NCBI GenBank assembly: GCA_030762935.1
Contig: CM060900.1
Span: 439,690,759-439,754,758, forward strand
Reading direction: 5' to 3'
DNA from: Hymenopus coronatus
Lineage: Eukaryota; Arthropoda; Insecta; Mantodea; Hymenopodidae
Length of the DNA: 64,000 bases
Both the position numbers and the translations under genes were made by a program. Below the pieces are notes generated by a model. That model ran no database searches. It saw nothing but the letters and a program-made list of their open reading frames with translations, and was not told the origin of the DNA. Each line of letters begins with the position of its first letter. The first letter of the stretch is position 1. Shown here piece by piece: positions 24,830-35,226 of this stretch.

Positions 24830-26100
24830 AGTTGATTGAACATTAAAAGTTTTCACTCACCATACAATTAATGCAGCAACATATTTTCGTAGACTTTTGC
24901 CTACATTATCAACTGCTGTTGACTGACATGAGTATTCAGTAACAGTTTGGTTGGTGGTGTATCACCTGGCAACTAGATTGGAGCCAGTTAGTTTGAATAA
25001 AAGTTTGTCATTTGGAATCTCAAAGTTCATTCTTCTTAATGGATCTTCTACCAAAACTCTAACTCCATAAAATTTCTTGTGGTCTTATAAGAATTGGATA
25101 TCTTCACTGATGTTATTATATAGGTTCAGATACTGCTGTATATATATTCAGATACTGCTGGTTTGTCTGTTTGTATCTAATTTTCCTGAAGTGTTTTTTT
25201 TTTTTCCTCTCTAATCTTCTCTTAGTTTTTCCTATGTAGATCTTGTAACAATCTAAACATTTAATCTGATATACCCCTGGTTATTTGTTTGCTTATGATT
25301 TGTCCAATTTGTTGGATTTAAGTAAGTTTTTGTTGTAGAAAATTCATTCTGAGGAGTCAAGATGATGATATGTTTTTTTAAAAGTCTTTTGGAATTTATG
25401 CATAACAGTGGAATGGAAGGTAAACTTCTTGTGTTGCATGTCCTATTTCTGATTTTTGAGTGTTATAATTTCTTTCAAGTGTTTTTGTTTTCTTAAATAT
25501 TTGAATTTTCTTAATAACCATTTCTCTGCTAAAGACATTACATTCCACCATCCGGATGATTTATGTGTATTCTTTAGTGCATTCCATATTATTCAAAGGT
25601 AAGTTAACTATCCTATGGGTAAAACTGTTGATTTTGACATACTTATGTTATCTGGGATTAAAACCATTAGTTTTTATGTAGTTATCTGTGTCTGAGTTTC
25701 CTGAAGAATCTAAATTCAACTCTATTGCTATTTCTTATTAACTTAAGGTCTAGGAACGGCAACATGTTGTCTTTTTCTGTTTCCATAGTGAATTTTATTG
25801 TCTTCTCTTGAAGATTGGGTAGCTTTAAAGAATCATTTATGAATCTGCTGTTAACTATTGTAAATACATCACCTACATAATGATACCATCATTTGAAGAT
25901 GTGAGCGAAGGATTTAGTAATTTACATTTCAAAGTTACTCATATAAAGATTGGTTAATAAAGGTAATAATGGGCTGCCCATTGCTAGTCCTGAATTTGAT
26001 TAGTAATATTTTCCAAGGAATTTAAATATTGACTGTTAAAAGCAAATGTTTGCAAGATGTTTTAATTCCTCTGTTTCAAGTTTATTGAGTTTTAAAAAAA
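24830..26100 (-). mobile_element. Penelope-like retroelement fossil (RT plus GIY-YIG)
   Basis: On the minus strand the reverse-transcriptase part reads SNSGLAMGSPLLPLLTNLYM near 25935-25995, then YHYVGDVFTIVN near 25865-25890, where the usual YVDD has become YVGD. FTMETEKDNMLPFLDLKLIR follows near 25740-25800. After many stops comes GVYQIKCLDCYKIYIGKTKR at about 25215-25280, a clear GIY-YIG endonuclease motif as found at the C-terminus of Penelope-like elements. The order RT then GIY-YIG on one strand fits a single old copy. Its ends are not defined. Confidence 0.82.
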
Positions 26101-26110
26101 TGAAAGCCAG

Positions 26111-26540
26111 TTTTTGGTCAGTATTTGGAGATTCATGAAATTGTTACATTTTTATCACTTAATTTGTTATATCTACATTGATTGTGTAATTCATCTAGCA
26201 ATGCACAATTTAATCAGTGTAGCCATATTTAACATTGATAACTATTTGATGATAGTGATGATTATGCTTATAATAGGGACAGCAATGGTGACAGCTAATA
26301 ATAAAATGATTTACTATCATATAAGTAATACATTCATAAAACAGTATGATTTCAACACCTCAAGTCAATTTGTATTGCAAAAGTTACTCTCATGCAGTTA
26401 CAGGAAATGCCACTGAATTTAGAACCGGGCCTGCTGCTTAGCTTTCCTTGTGGCAAACACTATTGGGAGCAGAGCAAGTAAAGCCAGCTTCCTAGATTGA
26501 TATTTTTATTGCAGCCTTTTTGCTCAAATATGATCATTAA
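26111..26540. other. Intron 3 spacer before DUF7869 transposon
   Basis: AT-rich; a 100-codon plus-strand ORF at 26114-26416 has no recognisable motif and biased composition. No gene called. Confidence 0.45.
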
Positions 26541-26574
26541 AATTGAGGGGGTCAGTGCAACAGTGGTCTAACCC
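26541..26574 (+). repeat. Left terminal inverted repeat of DUF7869 transposon
   Basis: The pair is at 34891-34923. The inner 23 bp (tcagtgcaacagtggtctaa plus ccc) also recur in inverted form at 26771-26793 with one mismatch, making a subterminal inverted copy about 200 bp inside the end. Confidence 0.88.
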
Positions 26575-26770
26575 ATCTTTTTAGAACATGGAGAAAAACT
26601 CAGTTAAAGTTAAACAGACCTGGTTTTTTAAAGAATGAGGGAAACCTTATTTTAATCGCATTGATTGTTCACTGACACCTTTCCAGATTATTGCACAACA
26701 ACACATTGAGTACTGTTAAAATAATATTGGGATATAACAATTTTTATTAGTGTGGTGCAAATATTTTTCT

Positions 26771-26793
26771 GGGTTGGACCACTGTTGCACTGA
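26771..26793 (+). repeat. Subterminal copy of the TIR motif
   Basis: gggttggaccactgttgcac followed by tga: 22 of 23 bases match the reverse complement of the left TIR inner part. It lies between the left TIR and the end of the transposon gene; by analogy with other DNA transposons it could be a transposase-binding site (inference). Confidence 0.75.
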
Positions 26794-26918
26794 GACTTTT
26801 TCTTCTGTTGTACTACACAAAAAGACATATTGCAATAAATGTGCTTTTTGCAACCTTATTTATTCAAACAATTTTCTAAAAGTATGCATGATGTTGACAC
26901 AATTACCTTGTTGGCCAT

Positions 26919-27877
26919 TTATACATATTCAAGAATGTCAAAAACTTCATTGTCCACCTCACTGTCACAGTTCTGAGTCATTATATTTTGAGCAATCAAA
27001 CCATTATAAAATGAATGATAGACTGGTGGAACATATTTCGAAAGGTCATTAATATCTTTAATTTTATTAGGATTTATTGGTCTTGGTTTTGAATATTTAG
27101 GCTCTAGTTTAACATTTTTAAGATCCAGAGTATGCTTGTCTTTTTTCTTTTGACCTTTTACAACATTTACATAATTACCCTCTTCTAGATCTGAATATGA
27201 AAACTTTACATTATACTTCCAGGGCTGGGTAATGAAGAACTTAAAGATTGTAACTCGACTGAAAGCAATAGCCCTTTTGTCTTCTGTGAACTTTCGGTTC
27301 GTTATTTTATCAGTTAGAGGCTTTGAACTGACAAAGTCAGCCTGCTGCATTTCTTCAGTCACATTAAATCTCTTTTTACCTGTCTTAGTGTTTTTTATGA
27401 ATTCTGCCCAATCACTAGGTATATAAACATACTTTTGAGCTCTCTTTTTCTTTTCTATCAGACCAAAGTCCCTATCACATGGTAGGTAGCTGTGGCCTGA
27501 CACAAGATATTTGTGTTCAATTTTCTTGACAAACTGTTAATGTATAGGTAGTAACCAAAAAAGTTACAAGAGATACATTTTTGTTTTGGGCAAAACAGTT
27601 GTCAGAGTAAACTATTAATTTATCACAGTTTTGAAGATTACTGGAAGTGTATTTACTTAAACATGATATAACCTCATCTGCACCACGCCCTGTAACACTT
27701 TCTGGCCGTACATACATATTAACATCATCAGAAGTGCAATCATGAATACAAAAGTTGTAGGTCCAGAGTTGTCTCTTGTAAAAGACTTCACTTGTATGCA
27801 GATAAGGAGTAGGTAATGCCTGCTGTAAATCAAAGGTTATCACCTTCACTGAGTTGTTAGCTTTAGAATTGGCTACG
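26919..27877 (-). pseudogene. DUF7869-type transposon protein, C-terminal half (frameshifted)
   Basis: Resumes the gene broken at 33731. It reads KVITFDLQQALPTPYLHTSE, VFYKRQLWTYNFCIHDCTSD, then KLIVYSDNCFAQNKNVSLVT. A one-base frameshift near 27525-27535 separates this from HKYLVSGHSYLPCDRDFGLI and EKKKRAQKYVYIPSDWAEFI. Asp residues in FDLQ, YSDNC and CDRDF are spaced like the acidic triad of an RNase H-like nuclease; that reading is an inference. The frame ends at 26919. Apart from the insertion and two frameshifts no other stop was noticed, so decay is modest. Confidence 0.75.
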
Positions 27878-27889
27878 TCATTTTTTAGG
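27878..27889 (+). repeat. Target site duplication, left (non-LTR element)
   Basis: tcattttttagg, identical to 33720-33731. It lies in the DUF7869 gene; the two gene halves join in frame across it. Confidence 0.92.
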
Positions 27890-28348
27890 CCCCCCAGGGG
27901 CCTACTACGGTAGGTACGGGTTAGGCGCACCCGGGGTCCCAAGCCACCTTGACTCCCTCTGTGGGCAACCTCAGAGTGGTGAGGGAGTCAGTAGGTCAAA
28001 ATGCCCACCCACGTGTAGGCCGTGCGTGGAGACCCGTGCCGGTGAAAAGGAATATCCTGGTTGGTTGAGGGTTGCGTACCTGAGCCTGGGCTTCTGTCTT
28101 TCAGTAACTGGGGAGGGTGCACAGCCTAATACACCGCTTTGGTTTCTGATTTGCCTAAACGGGAGGCTAGGGACTAACCCACCCCTAGTCAATCGGCTAG
28201 GACTAGGTATTACACCGAACTCCAGGGTGAGTGGGACGGCGAGCCCGCTATATCCCCTGTGTAGCCCTGTCACCCCAGTGGGGTGACCCCTCGTTGGGCT
28301 CCGTGGTGGGTGGGGAGCACTGGGGGATGAATTTATACCATTTTTTCT
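27890..28348 (+). promoter_or_regulatory. 5' leader/internal promoter region of the non-LTR element
   Basis: 459 bp, GC-rich, starting ccccccaggggcctactacgg. Non-LTR elements carry their Pol II promoter inside the 5' UTR; that it does so here is inference from position. The open frames on both strands here (28026-28286 and 27971-28273) look like composition artefacts. Confidence 0.5.
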
Positions 28349-29795
28349 ATGGCACCAAAATTAAAACCCCTTAATAAAGACGTTGGAAAGGAAGTAGTCG
28401 AGTGGTCCTCGCTACTTGGTTATTCATAGGACAGAGGAAGGTAAGAAGTTCCTTACGGTGAGCCCTTTTACTATCCAAAAGGGTCTCGATGCCATTGCTG
28501 GTCCTGTTAAATCCTGCGTTCGAGCTCGCAATGGTACACTTCTTGTCGAAGCCAACTCCGCCTCGCAAGCTGCAAGGATACTTAAAGCCACCATGTTAGC
28601 CAGCTATCCAGTGAAGGTCGAGGTGCACAAGTCGCTGAACTCCTCCCGCGGTGTAGTAACAACCCGCGCGTTGGACGGTTTGACCATTGAGGAGATCCAA
28701 GAAAATCTTGCGACTCAGGGTGTCTCAGCTGTTTATCGGGTACAACGTAAGATCAACGGTGAATTCCTGCCTACTCGTACCCTGTTTCTTACTTTCGATC
28801 GGGTTGATCTGCCTCAAAAGATTAGAGCAGGGTATGAAGCCATCGAAGTTAGGCCTTATATACCCAATCCGCTGAGGTGCTTTAAATGCCAACGTTTTGG
28901 TCACACTAGTGAGTTGTGTACCGGCAAGTCCACCTGCGTCCACTGCGGTGACATCTCCCACGATGGGGCTTGTGCTTCAGCTCCATCGTGTGTGAACTGT
29001 AACGGGGAACACCCATCTAGTTCCCGAGACTGCCCCCGTTTTGCAGAGGAACGAGCGATCCAGGAGATACGGGTGAAAGAGAAGGTGTCCTTCTTGGAAG
29101 CCCGGAAGCTCCTGCGACTCCGCCAACCCTCTGCCCCGAGGTCCGGTACCTATAGCTCAGTTGCAGCTAAACCGGTACCGCGTCGGGAAATCGCAACACA
29201 GACCGGCGATATGAACGGGGCTACAATTGCGGAAAAGGTTATTTTAGCCCAAGCGCTGCCAAAGCCTTCGGCACCTACACCCAAGTTGGTATCAACATCT
29301 GCCAAATCCGCCAGCTTACAGAATAGTCCAGCACACTTGTCACCGAAAGCCTCGACCTCGGGAACTAAAGCTGGTAAATTCACGACGTCTTCTGCCCCGG
29401 AAAAACAGTTTAAGACCAAGTATGTACGACAAGACTTCTTGAAAGAGAATGTGCAATCTATTACCAAGTCATCTAAGGGTAAGAAAAGTACACGCAACTC
29501 CACACGTGCATCCTCCTCTGAAGGGTCATCTGGGGAGGAGGGCGTGAATCGGCGACGGCCGTCTTCGCCGATCAGCACATCCAATCGGTTCGAACTACTC
29601 GGACCGAAATTTGCTCTTGATAAAGGGACCTCCCTTGTGGAGGAGATGGACCAGGAGGATTCTGCCGCCACTGCCAGAGGGACAGTGCGGAAACGGCAGG
29701 ATCGTGCTCCTGAAAATAGTACTAGCTCAACGCCTAAGAAGAACAAATTGAACCGACCAGCTAATCCCAATCTGCAGAAGCGTCTTTCGATTTGA
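28349..29795 (+). CDS. ORF1 (gag-like nucleocapsid) of the non-LTR element, frameshifted near start
   Basis: RNA-binding protein that packages the element's transcript. The likely start ATG at 28349 opens a frame (MAPKLKPLNKDVGKEVVEWS) that stops after 26 codons. The main frame is open from about 28398 and continues for some 460 codons, so one base appears gained near 28395-28410. The main part has an N-terminal domain (LVIHRTEEGKKFLTVSPFTI, AGPVKSC), then three CCHC zinc knuckles at about residues 155-205 of the open part: CFKCQRFGHTSELC, CVHCGDISHDGAC and CVNCNGEHPSSSRDCP. A Ser/Lys/Pro-rich C-terminus follows (NSTRASSSEGSS). It ends 22 bp before the ORF2 ATG, suggesting re-initiation or a similar coupling. 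A 206-codon minus-strand frame (29150-29770) is a shadow. Confidence 0.88.
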
Positions 29796-29817
29796 AACTT
29801 ATCCCATAATATACTTA

Positions 29818-32800
29818 ATGGCTATCCTCCATTGGAACATACGCGGAATTCGACCACATCGACCAGAGCTTGACTTGTTGCTGCACCAACATGAACCCTT
29901 GGCTGTATGCTTACAAGAGACGAAGCTCCGTCCACAGGACACCGTTACCATCAGGCAGTACTCCTCCGTACGATGTGATTTATCCCCGGAGGACGGTGTC
30001 CCGGCACATGGGGGCACTATGATGCTTATTCGAGATGATGTTTTTGCCAACTCCGTACCCATACAATCTGCAATCCAGTCCGTTGCTGTCAGCATTAAGC
30101 TACCCTCCGCTTCATTCACCATTTGCAGTATCTATTTGCCTCCATCTGCGGACCTCTCGCACAGCGACTTAGAACACCTCATTTCGCAGTTGCCACCACC
30201 CTTTTTATTGGTAGGCGACGTGAATGCCCACCACCCTCTTTGGGGCTCTCCTCGGGCTTGTGCGAGAGGTACGCTACTTAAAGATTTCTTGGATAGTCAG
30301 AATCTTGCTCTCTTGAACACCGGAGAGCCCACCTTTCTTTCTGACGCATTTCATAGTTTTTCACACATTGACATTGCAATTTGTTCCCCTCAGCTAGCAG
30401 TCACCTTATGCTGGAATATCATCTCGGATTTGCATTCTAGTGACCACTTTCCTTGTCGTATTAGTGTCTTGACACCCGTTGTATGTTCCACCCGTTTACC
30501 TAGTTGGCGCCTAGACCACGCCAGCTGGGAACTATACTCCCACTTGGCTGAATTTAGCTACGAAGAGCACGACTCTGTGAACCACTTGGTCGAACATCTC
30601 ACAGGGACCATTCTTTCTGCTGCTGAGCAATCCATTCCGCGTTCGACTGGCTACAGCCGTCGATTTCCGGTACCTTGGTGGACCGATGACTGTCGGGATG
30701 CTATTCGCGCTCGCAGACGAGCTCTACGGGTTTTCCAGCGTTTTCCTACACTGGATAACCTGATACACTATAAACGGATGCGTGCACATTCTAGGCGGGT
30801 TATTAAGGATAGCAAAAAGATGTCATGGAATAAATTCGTGGGTTCCTTTAATCGACATACACCTTCCTCTGTCGTATGGGATAATTTAAGACGTGTGGCT
30901 GGGAAACCGAACCATATGCCCATCGCCGGTCTCAAAACACCTACCGGAGCTGTTGTTGATACATTTGACGTGGCGAATACTTTAGGCAGTGCTTTCGCTC
31001 AGGTGTCTAGCTCAGGCAATTATTCCCCTGAGTTTCTTACAGTTAAGAATCAGGTGGAATCTCAAGAATTCTCGTTTCTTTCTGGCAACCTTGAGGATTA
31101 TAATCGCCTTTTCACCCTGGCAGAGCTAGACAATGCACTCTCCTCTTCACGACACTCAGCACCAGGTCCAGATGGTATCCACGTCCAAATGTTGCAACAT
31201 CTCTCTCCTGATGGCAAAGATTTCCTACTCGAGGTCTATAATCGTGTCTGGGTTGATGGCATTTTTCCAGACAAGTGGCGGGAGGCCACCATCATACCCA
31301 TTCTTAAACCTGGAAAGGACCGCCATCTTCCTTCCAGTTACCGTCCTATTTCCCTCACCAGTTGCGTGTGCAAGGTGATGGAACGCATGATCAATGGACG
31401 GTTGGTGTGGTGGCTGGAATCCCACAATCTTCTGACGAACATCCAGTGTGGCTTTCGACGACGACGTTCAACTGCTGACCACCTTGTCTCTCTGTCAACT
31501 CAGATTATGGACGGGTTTCTTAAGAACAGCCCCACAGTTGGGATATTTTTTGACCTCGAGAAGGCCTACGACACGTTTTGGCGGGCGGGAATATTGCGTT
31601 CTCTGCAAAACTGGAACATACGTGGACGCCTACCGTTGGTCATTCAGGAGTTTATGCGGGACCGCGTTTTTCGAGTGAGGGTGGGCTCGGTTTTTTCTAA
31701 CCATTTTATTCAAGAGAACGGAGTGCCGCAGGGCTCGGTACTCAGCGTGACTCTATTTGCTATTGCGATAAATTCCATATCACTATGTGTGCCTCAAGGT
31801 GTCTCTTCCTGTTTATTCGTGGACGACTTTGCCATCTTCTGTACTTCTCAGCGTACACCGTTTTTGGAACGCCGCCTCCAGCGGTGTTTGGACAATCTCT
31901 ATGCTTGGAGCTCGAAACACGGTTTTCGTTTCTCCGCTGAGAAGACAGTCTGCGTTAACTTCTGGCGCCGTAAGTCGCAAATGCCGCCGTCTCTTCGACT
32001 CGGGCCAGATCTACTTCCTTTCGCAGACGAGGCGAGATTCCTTGGTTTGATCTTCGATCGGAAACTTTGTTGGGCACCACAAATAGCACAGCTTAGAGCA
32101 CGATGTGACCGTTCTCTAAATCTTTTACGGATACTAAGTGGCAAATCTTGGGGTGCGGATCGGACGGCACTGCTCCGTCTTTATCGTGCTGTGATTCGTT
32201 CGAAGTTGGACTATGGCAGCATTGTGTATTCTTCAGCTCGACCTTCAGTGCTCAGAAGGTTAGACACAGTCCATAACCAGGGCATCCGTGTGGCCGTTGG
32301 AGCTTTTCCAACGAGCCCAGTTGTTAGCCTCTACGCCGAATCGGGAGAACCTCCTCTGCGTTGTCGGCGTGATGTCCTGCTTGCTAATTATGGCTGTGGG
32401 CTGAAGTGTATGCCTGGGCATCCAACTTATCACGCGTTTTTCTCCCCTGAGCTGCACGAGCGATACTGCCTCCGCTCTCTGAGCCCCAGGCCAGCAGGTT
32501 TTCGTTTCCGTTAGCTTCTACGCCAGCACCATGTTGACATTCCTCGGCTGTTATCCAAGGGAGAGAGTATACACCCCCCTTGGTTACGCGCTACCTCCCA
32601 TGTCGATCTCGGGATGACGCTCTACGGGAAATCTGTTACGCCTCTTGATAGTATTCGTCGTTGTTTTTTAGAATTTTTATCCAAATACAGTGGCCGAATT
32701 TGTATTTACACCGATGGTAGTAAGAGCCCCGACGGTGTTGGATGTGCCTTTGTCACTGGTACCGCAACTTCTACTTACGGTTTGCCTAGTTGCACATCTA

Positions 32801-33507
32801 TATATTCTGCCGAGCTATATGCTATTTATCAAGCCCTTCTGTATATTCGACGTCGAAAATTAGGTGACTGCCTTATTCTTAGTGATTCCCTTAGTGCCCT
32901 TCAGAGCATTCGTGAGCTGTACAATTACCATCCTTTGGTGCAGCGCATCCAGGACGTCCTCCACATTTTGCACGCTTCTGGTTTTAATGTGGAGTGCGCA
33001 TGGATTCCTGGACACGTTGGCTTGCCAGGGAATGACACGGTGGATTTGGCAGCGAAATCGGCAGTCACAGCGCCCAGTGTTACGATTACCCATTCAACAG
33101 CAGAAGATTTTAGAGTGGCTGTACGGAGAGCCGTTTTTTCGACTTGGCATGCGGAGTGGTCGGCTCTCCGTGGTAATAAGCTGCGAGAGGTGAAGGACCT
33201 CCCTGTCAACTGGGTAACCTCCTCTCGTTTATTCCGCCGGGAGGAGGTAGTACTAGCTCGGCTAAGAATTGGCCACTGTATTTTTACTCACAGTTACCTT
33301 TTTAAACGTGAACCTGCTCCTGTCTGTGCGCTCTGTGGGGAGGCACAGACAGTTCGTCATGTGTTGCTGGAGTGTGGTCACCTGGCACACATTCGGTCAT
33401 CTATGGGCATGCCGGCCTCTCTTGCTGAGGTCCTGGCAGATGACTCAAGAGCAGTGGACAGGGTTTTTAAATTTTTAGCAAAACTTTCTTTTACCTTGAC
33501 GTTTTAG
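29818..33507 (+). CDS. ORF2 polyprotein (APE endonuclease, RT, RNase H) with one in-frame TAG
   Basis: About 1,230 codons. Endonuclease: AILHWNIRGI, CLQETKL, GDVNAHHPLWGS, SHIDIAI and SDHFPCRI (residues ~1-220). Reverse transcriptase (~430-760): APGPDGIHVQML, SSYRPISLTSCVCKVMERMI, GFRRRRSTADHLV, FFDLEKAYDTFWR, NGVPQGSVLS and the catalytic FVDDFAIF. RNase H: IYTDGSKS, SAELYAIYQAL, LILSDSLSAL and WIPGHVGLPGNDTVDLAAK give the D-E-D-D acidic residues. A C-terminal CALCGEAQTVRHVLLEC zinc-knuckle-like motif follows. A single TAG at 32512-32514 interrupts the frame between RT and RNase H; reading resumes in the same frame straight after. No other break was seen. Without readthrough the product would be an 898-residue endonuclease-RT protein lacking RNase H. 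Confidence 0.92.
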
Positions 33508-33662
33508 TGTGATAGCAGTTTTTTTTAAACACTTTTAATTTTAATGTGTTTGATTTTAGATGGAGTTTTATATCCAGCTCTGTTTAGAGGGCTGGACCGT
33601 TCTGTTACTTCCTTTTCAACTGTGTTAGCTTTTCTTACTGCCTATTGCCAAGTTTTAATCAT

Positions 33663-33697
33663 AAGGGCGCTTATGACCTCGGCAGTTGAGCGCCCTT
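33663..33697 (+). other. 3' UTR hairpin of the non-LTR element
   Basis: aagggcgct and agcgccctt form a perfect 9-bp stem around a 17-base loop, just upstream of the attatcatcatc tail. Such hairpins near the 3' end of non-LTR RNAs can be recognised by the element's own reverse transcriptase (inference). Confidence 0.7.
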
Positions 33698-33719
33698 AAA
33701 CACCATTATCATCATCTTA

Positions 33720-33731
33720 TCATTTTTTAGG
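33720..33731 (+). repeat. Target site duplication, right (non-LTR element)
   Basis: tcattttttagg, identical to 27878-27889, directly after the atcatc-type 3' tail of the inserted element. Confidence 0.92.
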
Positions 33732-34664
33732 TTAGTGTATGCCCTCTGTGCCTTTAACTGATGCAAATCTAATTCCTGTTTCAGTTTTGCTTTTTCAACC
33801 CCATCGTGAACTGCAGCATGTTTTATGCGGAGTGCATCGCAAACCATACAGGTATCAGTAGATGGTGTGGAAAAACCAAGATTGAACTTAGTATTGAATA
33901 TTTCCCTATACACATATTCACTCACAATATCACTAGAACAATGTTCTTGTTTCATCCAATCTGCATAGAGTTTGTACATCTTTGTAATATTGAGACCTTC
34001 TGGCAAATATTTTTTATTTGGAGCCAAGCATCTAGAATAGTGGCATTCACGCAATGGAAAGCTTTTAATATGATTTATAACCAAATTACATTGCTGTTCG
34101 CTGGTTTTATTTGGTCTGTTTCCGTGTTTTCCACGAACATCCGATTTTGGTGTCCCTTCAGTCTGTTTTTTTTTCAACTGCCCTTGAAAGTCTGTCATTA
34201 CTAATCCCATGGAATGACATAAATGCCTGTTTGTAAACTCTCTTGTCGCAGCTCTGTACGGAAATATAATACTCACGAGTATGCTGCCTCCTGCTTTGCT
34301 CACCATTAGCTCCGTATCTTTTCTTCACTTCATTCACTTTCACACATCCACTAATATATGCATTTTGCAAACTGAAATCACAGAGTTGCCAAAATTGTTT
34401 AAATATGACTTTACGTTGTTCTTCTGTAAACATCTCATAGCACTTATGTTTGCAAGCACATGGTGGGCCTTGTTTGCATAGCTCGACTTTCTTTGCTGTT
34501 CTGCCGAAATATTCTTCTCCTGAATTCCTTTTCTTCTTTCTCATATTTCTAGACCATGATTCCTCATGTCTTACACGTTTTCTGCCACGGTTTGCCACAA
34601 TTTCAGCATGATTTTCATCATTTTCGCCACCAGAAACATTATTACAAACATTAGCATTAGCCAT
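33732..34664 (-). pseudogene. DUF7869-type transposon protein, N-terminal half (frameshifted)
   Basis: Likely start ATG at 34664 (MANANVCNN), followed by a basic stretch (RGRKRVRHEES, RKKKRN), then a Cys motif (CKQGPPCACKHKCYE) and EEQRKVIFKQFWQLCDFSLQ. After a one-base shift in a run of T (about 34165-34175) the frame continues with KSDVRGKHGNRPNK, FPLRECHYSRCLAPNKKYLP, IFNTKFNLGFSTPSTDTC and MVCDAL. This is the N-terminal organisation of the insect DUF7869 family: basic region, CxCxxxC cluster, H-Y-R segment, then a Cys pair before the catalytic-like part. The gene is cut at 33731 by the retrotransposon and resumes at 27877. Function is unproven; a transposase role is inferred from the TIRs. 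Confidence 0.75.
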
Positions 34665-34890
34665 ATTTGCTGCTATTGTTGTTACACGTCACCAAGATGC
34701 TGATCTCTCATTGGCCATTTATGGTTAGACCACAGTTGCACTAAAACAAGATGGGTTTTCTTCTGAGGGAAAATTTAAGTAGATGTAATTTAATATAACG
34801 AGAAGGTTTTGGTCCAAGCCACATGGTGGGAAGTTAGTTCACACTAAAATCTCACAAATAGTATCAATATCGCAAATTGGGTGTTGGGGA

Positions 34891-34923
34891 GGGTTAGACC
34901 ACTGTTGCGCTGACCCCTCAATT
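34891..34923 (-). repeat. Right terminal inverted repeat of DUF7869 transposon
   Basis: Reads gggttagaccactgttgcgc then tgacccctcaatt. A further copy of the motif (ggttagaccacagttgcact) lies at 34723-34743 between the TIR and the start of the transposon gene, in the same orientation as this TIR. Confidence 0.88.
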
Positions 34924-35226
34924 GATTTGTTTGTGTGCATTTTTCTTTATGCAAAACAATGGATTTCTTGTTTCATGTGAGAAATCACCCATTAGGAGCC
35001 ATGGAACCTGATAAGATCTAAAAGTTTTCCTGGCCTGCCTTCCAAATATATCTTTTGAGAATTTTAGAACTACAGCATTGGATACCTATTGCCATTAACA
35101 CTCAATTATATTGATTGTTCTTTACATGTGTTGTATTTTATGTTTGTTTCTCTTTGACATTTAACATTAACTATGCATAAATGCTTTACATAATATGTTT
35201 CAATATTCCATTTTCTTCCCTTTAAG

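Larger units (their letters stand above)
27890..33719 (+). mobile_element. Nearly full-length non-LTR retrotransposon (I-type, with RNase H)
   Basis: A 5.83-kb insertion, much GC-richer than its surroundings. Layout: GC-rich 5' leader (27890-28348), ORF1/gag with three zinc knuckles, ORF2 with AP-type endonuclease, reverse transcriptase and RNase H, then a short 3' UTR with a 9-bp-stem hairpin (33663-33697) and a cattatcatcatctta tail. A perfect 12-bp target duplication flanks it. APE endonuclease plus RT plus RNase H in one ORF, preceded by CCHC gag, is the arrangement of the I superfamily (I/Nimb-like and relatives); the exact clade is not settled. Perfect target duplications and nearly open frames indicate recent insertion. 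Confidence 0.9.
26541..34923 (-). mobile_element. TIR DNA transposon with DUF7869-type gene, split by an inserted retrotransposon
   Basis: Both ends carry a ~33-bp terminal inverted repeat: 26541-26574 begins aattgagggggtcagtgcaa and continues cagtggtctaaccc; 34891-34923 is its reverse complement with one extra/missing G and one mismatch. The flanking bases allow a 4-bp AATT duplication, but AATT is palindromic, so the exact target site is ambiguous. Inside, on the minus strand, lies one broken gene of the insect DUF7869 type. About 5.8 kb of the interval is a later non-LTR insertion (27890-33719), so the original element was about 2.55 kb. I do not know a firm superfamily for it. Confidence 0.8.

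Noticed and set aside
26114..26416. 100-codon plus-strand ORF before the transposon
   Set aside because: Hydrophobic low-complexity content from AT-rich DNA, no start context or family motif.
28026..28286. Open frames on both strands of the non-LTR leader
   Set aside because: GC-rich untranslated leader; the two frames overlap antisense and neither shows a domain.
29150..29770. 206-codon minus-strand open frame over ORF1
   Set aside because: It is antisense to a recognised gag gene with zinc knuckles, has a high Ser/Leu/Arg composition and no domain; a shadow of the GC-rich coding strand.
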